A stretch of DNA of 21,641 nt from Ruminococcaceae bacterium UBA1772 (GTDB lineage Bacteria; Bacillota; Clostridia; Oscillospirales; Acutalibacteraceae). How positions within the stretch are numbered: position 1 is the first letter of the stretch; every line of letters starts with the position of its first letter. The translations under genes and the position numbers were made by a program. The notes beneath the pieces are model-generated. The model was given only the letters and a program-made list of their open reading frames with translations, was not told the origin of the DNA and ran no database searches. The stretch covers positions 8,983 to 30,623 of the forward strand of contig DCGS01000038.1 in the NCBI GenBank assembly GCA_002314645.1. The letters run 5' to 3'. Of the stretch, positions 19,751 through 21,641 are shown piece after piece.

Positions 19751-21361
19751 ATGAATTTGACGTTTTGCGGTGCAGCTCATGAGGTTACAGGTAGCTGCTA
19801 CTTTTTAGAAGCATGTGGAAAGAAATTCCTTGTAGACTACGGTCTTGAGCAGGGTGTAGATATTTACGAGTCAGGAGAACTTCCAGTAACTGCTGGAGAA
19901 CTCGACTTCGTACTTTTAACCCATGCTCACATTGACCACTCTGGTAAGCTTCCACTTCTTGCCGCACAGGGCTTTGGTGGCACCATCTACACAACAGATG
20001 CTACACACCACCTTTGTACAATAATGCTTAGAGACAGTGCTCATATTCAAGAATTTGAAGCAGAGTGGAAAAATAGAAAGAATATGCGTGCCGGTAAAGA
20101 GGAATTCCTCCCTCTTTACACAATAGATGATGCGGAAGCCATCCTTAAGTGCTTTGAGTCATATAAGTATGGTGAAATGGTATCCATTTGTGACGGCATT
20201 CAAGCAAGATTTGTGGACGCAGGTCACCTTCTTGGTTCAGCAAGCATTGAACTCTTTATTACAGAGAATGGTGTAACAAAGAAAATTGTTTTCTCGGGAG
20301 ACATAGGAAATTTGGATCAGCCAATCATTAAGGATCCTGAGTACATACACGATGCAGACTATGTAATTATGGAGTCTACTTACGGTGACAGGGCGCATCC
20401 GGATAGACCAGATTATGTACCATCGCTTGCATCGCTCATTCAAAAGACGCTTGACCGCGGAGGCAATCTTGTAATTCCATCCTTTGCAGTTGGTAGAACA
20501 CAGGAAATGCTCTATTTCATACGTCAAATTAAAGAAGAAGGCCTTGTAACTGGTCATGGTGACTTCAAGGTTTACGTGGATAGCCCACTTGCAATAGAGG
20601 CTACAAGCATTTACTCTGATGGCTTTAGAGACTACTATGATGAAGAGGCAAAAGAACTTGTCTCAAAGGGAATTAACCCTATTAGATTCTCAAACCTTTT
20701 CCTTGCAGTAAACAGTGAAGAGTCAAAGGCAATTAACTATGATATGGAACCAAAGGTTATTATTTCTGCCAGTGGTATGTGTGAAGCAGGTAGAATTAAG
20801 CATCACTTAAAGCACAACCTTTGGAGACCGGAGTGCACAATTCTCTTCGTTGGTTACCAGGCAATTGGTACTCTTGGTAGAGCAATTGTCGACGGCGCAA
20901 AGAGTGTAAAACTCTTTGGCGAAGAAATAGATATTTCAGCAGAAGTAACCGTTCTTCCTGGTGTTTCGGGACACGCAGACATAAACGGACTCATTAAGTG
21001 GGTAAATGAATTTGAAGAGAAACCTCAAAGAGTATTTATCTGTCATGGTGAGGATTCAGTAGCTGACAGCTTTGCTGCAAAACTTAAAAGCGAGTATGGA
21101 CTTGAAACTTATGCGCCATATCCATATGCAAAAGTTGACCTTCTTTCAGACACTATTATTTCTGAAGGAAATAGAACAAAGGTTAAGAAGGACACTATGA
21201 GTAACACAGCAAACATTCGTCCAAACAGTCCTTATGGAAGACTTATTATTGCTGGACAGAGACTACAGGCTGTTATTAACCACAACGAAGGCGGCGCAAA
21301 CAAGGATCTTGCTAAATTTGCAGACCAGATTATTGCTCTTTGTGACAAGTGGGACAGGTAA
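19751..21361 (+). CDS. MBL-fold/beta-CASP RNA-processing-type hydrolase (CPSF/YSH1-like)
   Basis: A 536-residue metallo-beta-lactamase-fold protein. Zinc motif HAHIDH is at 58-63, followed by the DAGHLLGSAS histidine and FSGDIGN aspartate; the beta-CASP insertion follows (VIPSFAVGRTQEMLYFI, VDSPLAIEAT), with ISASGMCEAGRIKHHL (motif B histidine) and PGVSGHADINGL (motif C histidine), then the RMMBL-like end of the core near VFICHGE. Bacterial COG1236 relatives are predicted exo/endoribonucleases of the CPSF-73/RNase J superfamily; activity is not demonstrated for most. About 75 residues after the core form a helical tail (RPNSPYGRLIIAG onward). The ATG follows GGAGG by 6 nt. No convincing -35/-10 pair is visible in the AT-rich leader. 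No partner gene is evident. Confidence 0.93.
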   Translation: MNLTFCGAAHEVTGSCYFLEACGKKFLVDYGLEQGVDIYESGELPVTAGELDFVLLTHAHIDHSGKLPLLAAQGFGGTIYTTDATHHLCTIMLRDSAHIQEFEAEWKNRKNMRAGKEEFLPLYTIDDAEAILKCFESYKYGEMVSICDGIQARFVDAGHLLGSASIELFITENGVTKKIVFSGDIGNLDQPIIKDPEYIHDADYVIMESTYGDRAHPDRPDYVPSLASLIQKTLDRGGNLVIPSFAVGRTQEMLYFIRQIKEEGLVTGHGDFKVYVDSPLAIEATSIYSDGFRDYYDEEAKELVSKGINPIRFSNLFLAVNSEESKAINYDMEPKVIISASGMCEAGRIKHHLKHNLWRPECTILFVGYQAIGTLGRAIVDGAKSVKLFGEEIDISAEVTVLPGVSGHADINGLIKWVNEFEEKPQRVFICHGEDSVADSFAAKLKSEYGLETYAPYPYAKVDLLSDTIISEGNRTKVKKDTMSNTANIRPNSPYGRLIIAGQRLQAVINHNEGGANKDLAKFADQIIALCDKWDR

Positions 21362-21427
21362 TTTAGTTAAGATTCATTTAAGAAAAATAATTTATTATTC
21401 ACATAAAGTTTATCGGGGGTAAAAAAG

Positions 21428-21641
21428 ATGAGCACAGGAAAAATCCTTGTTGTAGATGACGACACAAACATCTGCGAATTGCTTAGACTCTACATGGAAA
21501 AAGATGGATATATAGTATCTATTGCAAATGACGGAGAGGCAGCAGTTCGTACATTTAACGAATTTAATCCAGACATAGTACTTCTTGATATCATGCTTCC
21601 AAAGCTTGATGGATGGCAGGTTTGCAGAGAAATTAGAAAGA
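21428..21641 (+). CDS. Response regulator, receiver domain N-terminus (OmpR/PhoB type), partial
   Basis: The first 71 residues of a two-component receiver domain; the gene runs off the right edge. MSTGKILVVDDDTNICELLRLYM has the acidic pocket (D10, D11), and the phospho-acceptor Asp54 is in IVLLDIMLPKLDGWQVCREIR. The IMLPxLDGW pattern is typical of OmpR/PhoB-class regulators with a winged-helix DNA-binding domain, but the output domain and any sensor kinase are outside the window. GGGGG lies 8 nt before the ATG. It follows the MBL gene by 66 nt of AT-rich DNA with no clear terminator, so read-through from that gene is possible. Confidence 0.94.
   Translation, partial: MSTGKILVVDDDTNICELLRLYMEKDGYIVSIANDGEAAVRTFNEFNPDIVLLDIMLPKLDGWQVCREIRK

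Overview
The window looks like chromosome from a low-to-moderate GC Gram-positive anaerobe of the class Clostridia, most likely a Ruminococcaceae/Oscillospirales-type gut bacterium. The case for this is a set of Firmicutes signatures read directly from the sequence: a T-box leader, a CIRCE element, an FMN riboswitch over an ECF S component, Gram-positive lipoprotein signals, an LPXTG-like surface protein, strong GGAGG-type ribosome binding sites, TTG starts and many hairpin-plus-T terminators. The species assignment is inference. Nothing here looks like a phage, plasmid backbone, CRISPR array or complete insertion sequence.

Layout. 1-2352 (minus): three-gene ABC importer of the putative tryptophan/tyrosine family (binding lipoprotein, permease, ATPase; the ATPase runs off the left edge). 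2504-3343 (minus): FMN riboswitch, hairpin terminator and a riboflavin ECF S component. 3383-5134 (plus): acyl-CoA synthetase-like adenylate-forming enzyme with its own promoter and terminator. 5159-6313 (plus): Mur ligase resembling MurE but without the N-terminal UDP-substrate domain. 6302-8326 (plus): htpG under a perfect CIRCE element. 8328-10238 (minus): thioester-domain, SpaA-repeat, sortase-anchored surface protein, with a 14-bp perfect inverted repeat bracketing about 97 bp just upstream. 10389-10688 (minus): short SSB-like OB-fold protein. 10796-13426 (plus): T-box-controlled thrS coupled to a family 4 uracil-DNA glycosylase. 13483-13559: tRNA-Arg(ACG). 13644-14835 (plus): ECF S component plus a YwlG/UPF0340 protein. 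14834-18498 (minus): lipoprotein, MBOAT and DHHW operon, a probable surface-glycan O-acylation unit. 18524-19652 (plus): threonine-aldolase-like PLP enzyme. 19751-21361 (plus): MBL/beta-CASP nuclease-like protein. 21428-edge (plus): start of an OmpR-type response regulator.

Most genes are housekeeping genes in small, separately controlled units, and the regulatory DNA is unusually legible: nine plausible promoters with 17-bp spacers, one riboswitch, one T-box and one CIRCE. The least explained signals are regulatory. They are the inverted repeat in front of the surface adhesin, a near-identical dyad motif in the control regions of the ABC importer and of the acyl-CoA ligase, a palindrome plus 20-bp-phased direct repeats at the thrS promoter, and an 11-bp inverted repeat around the tRNA-Arg promoter. 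I did not find a clearly new multi-gene defence or mobile system; the MBOAT/DHHW/lipoprotein operon is the closest thing to an under-described gene system.
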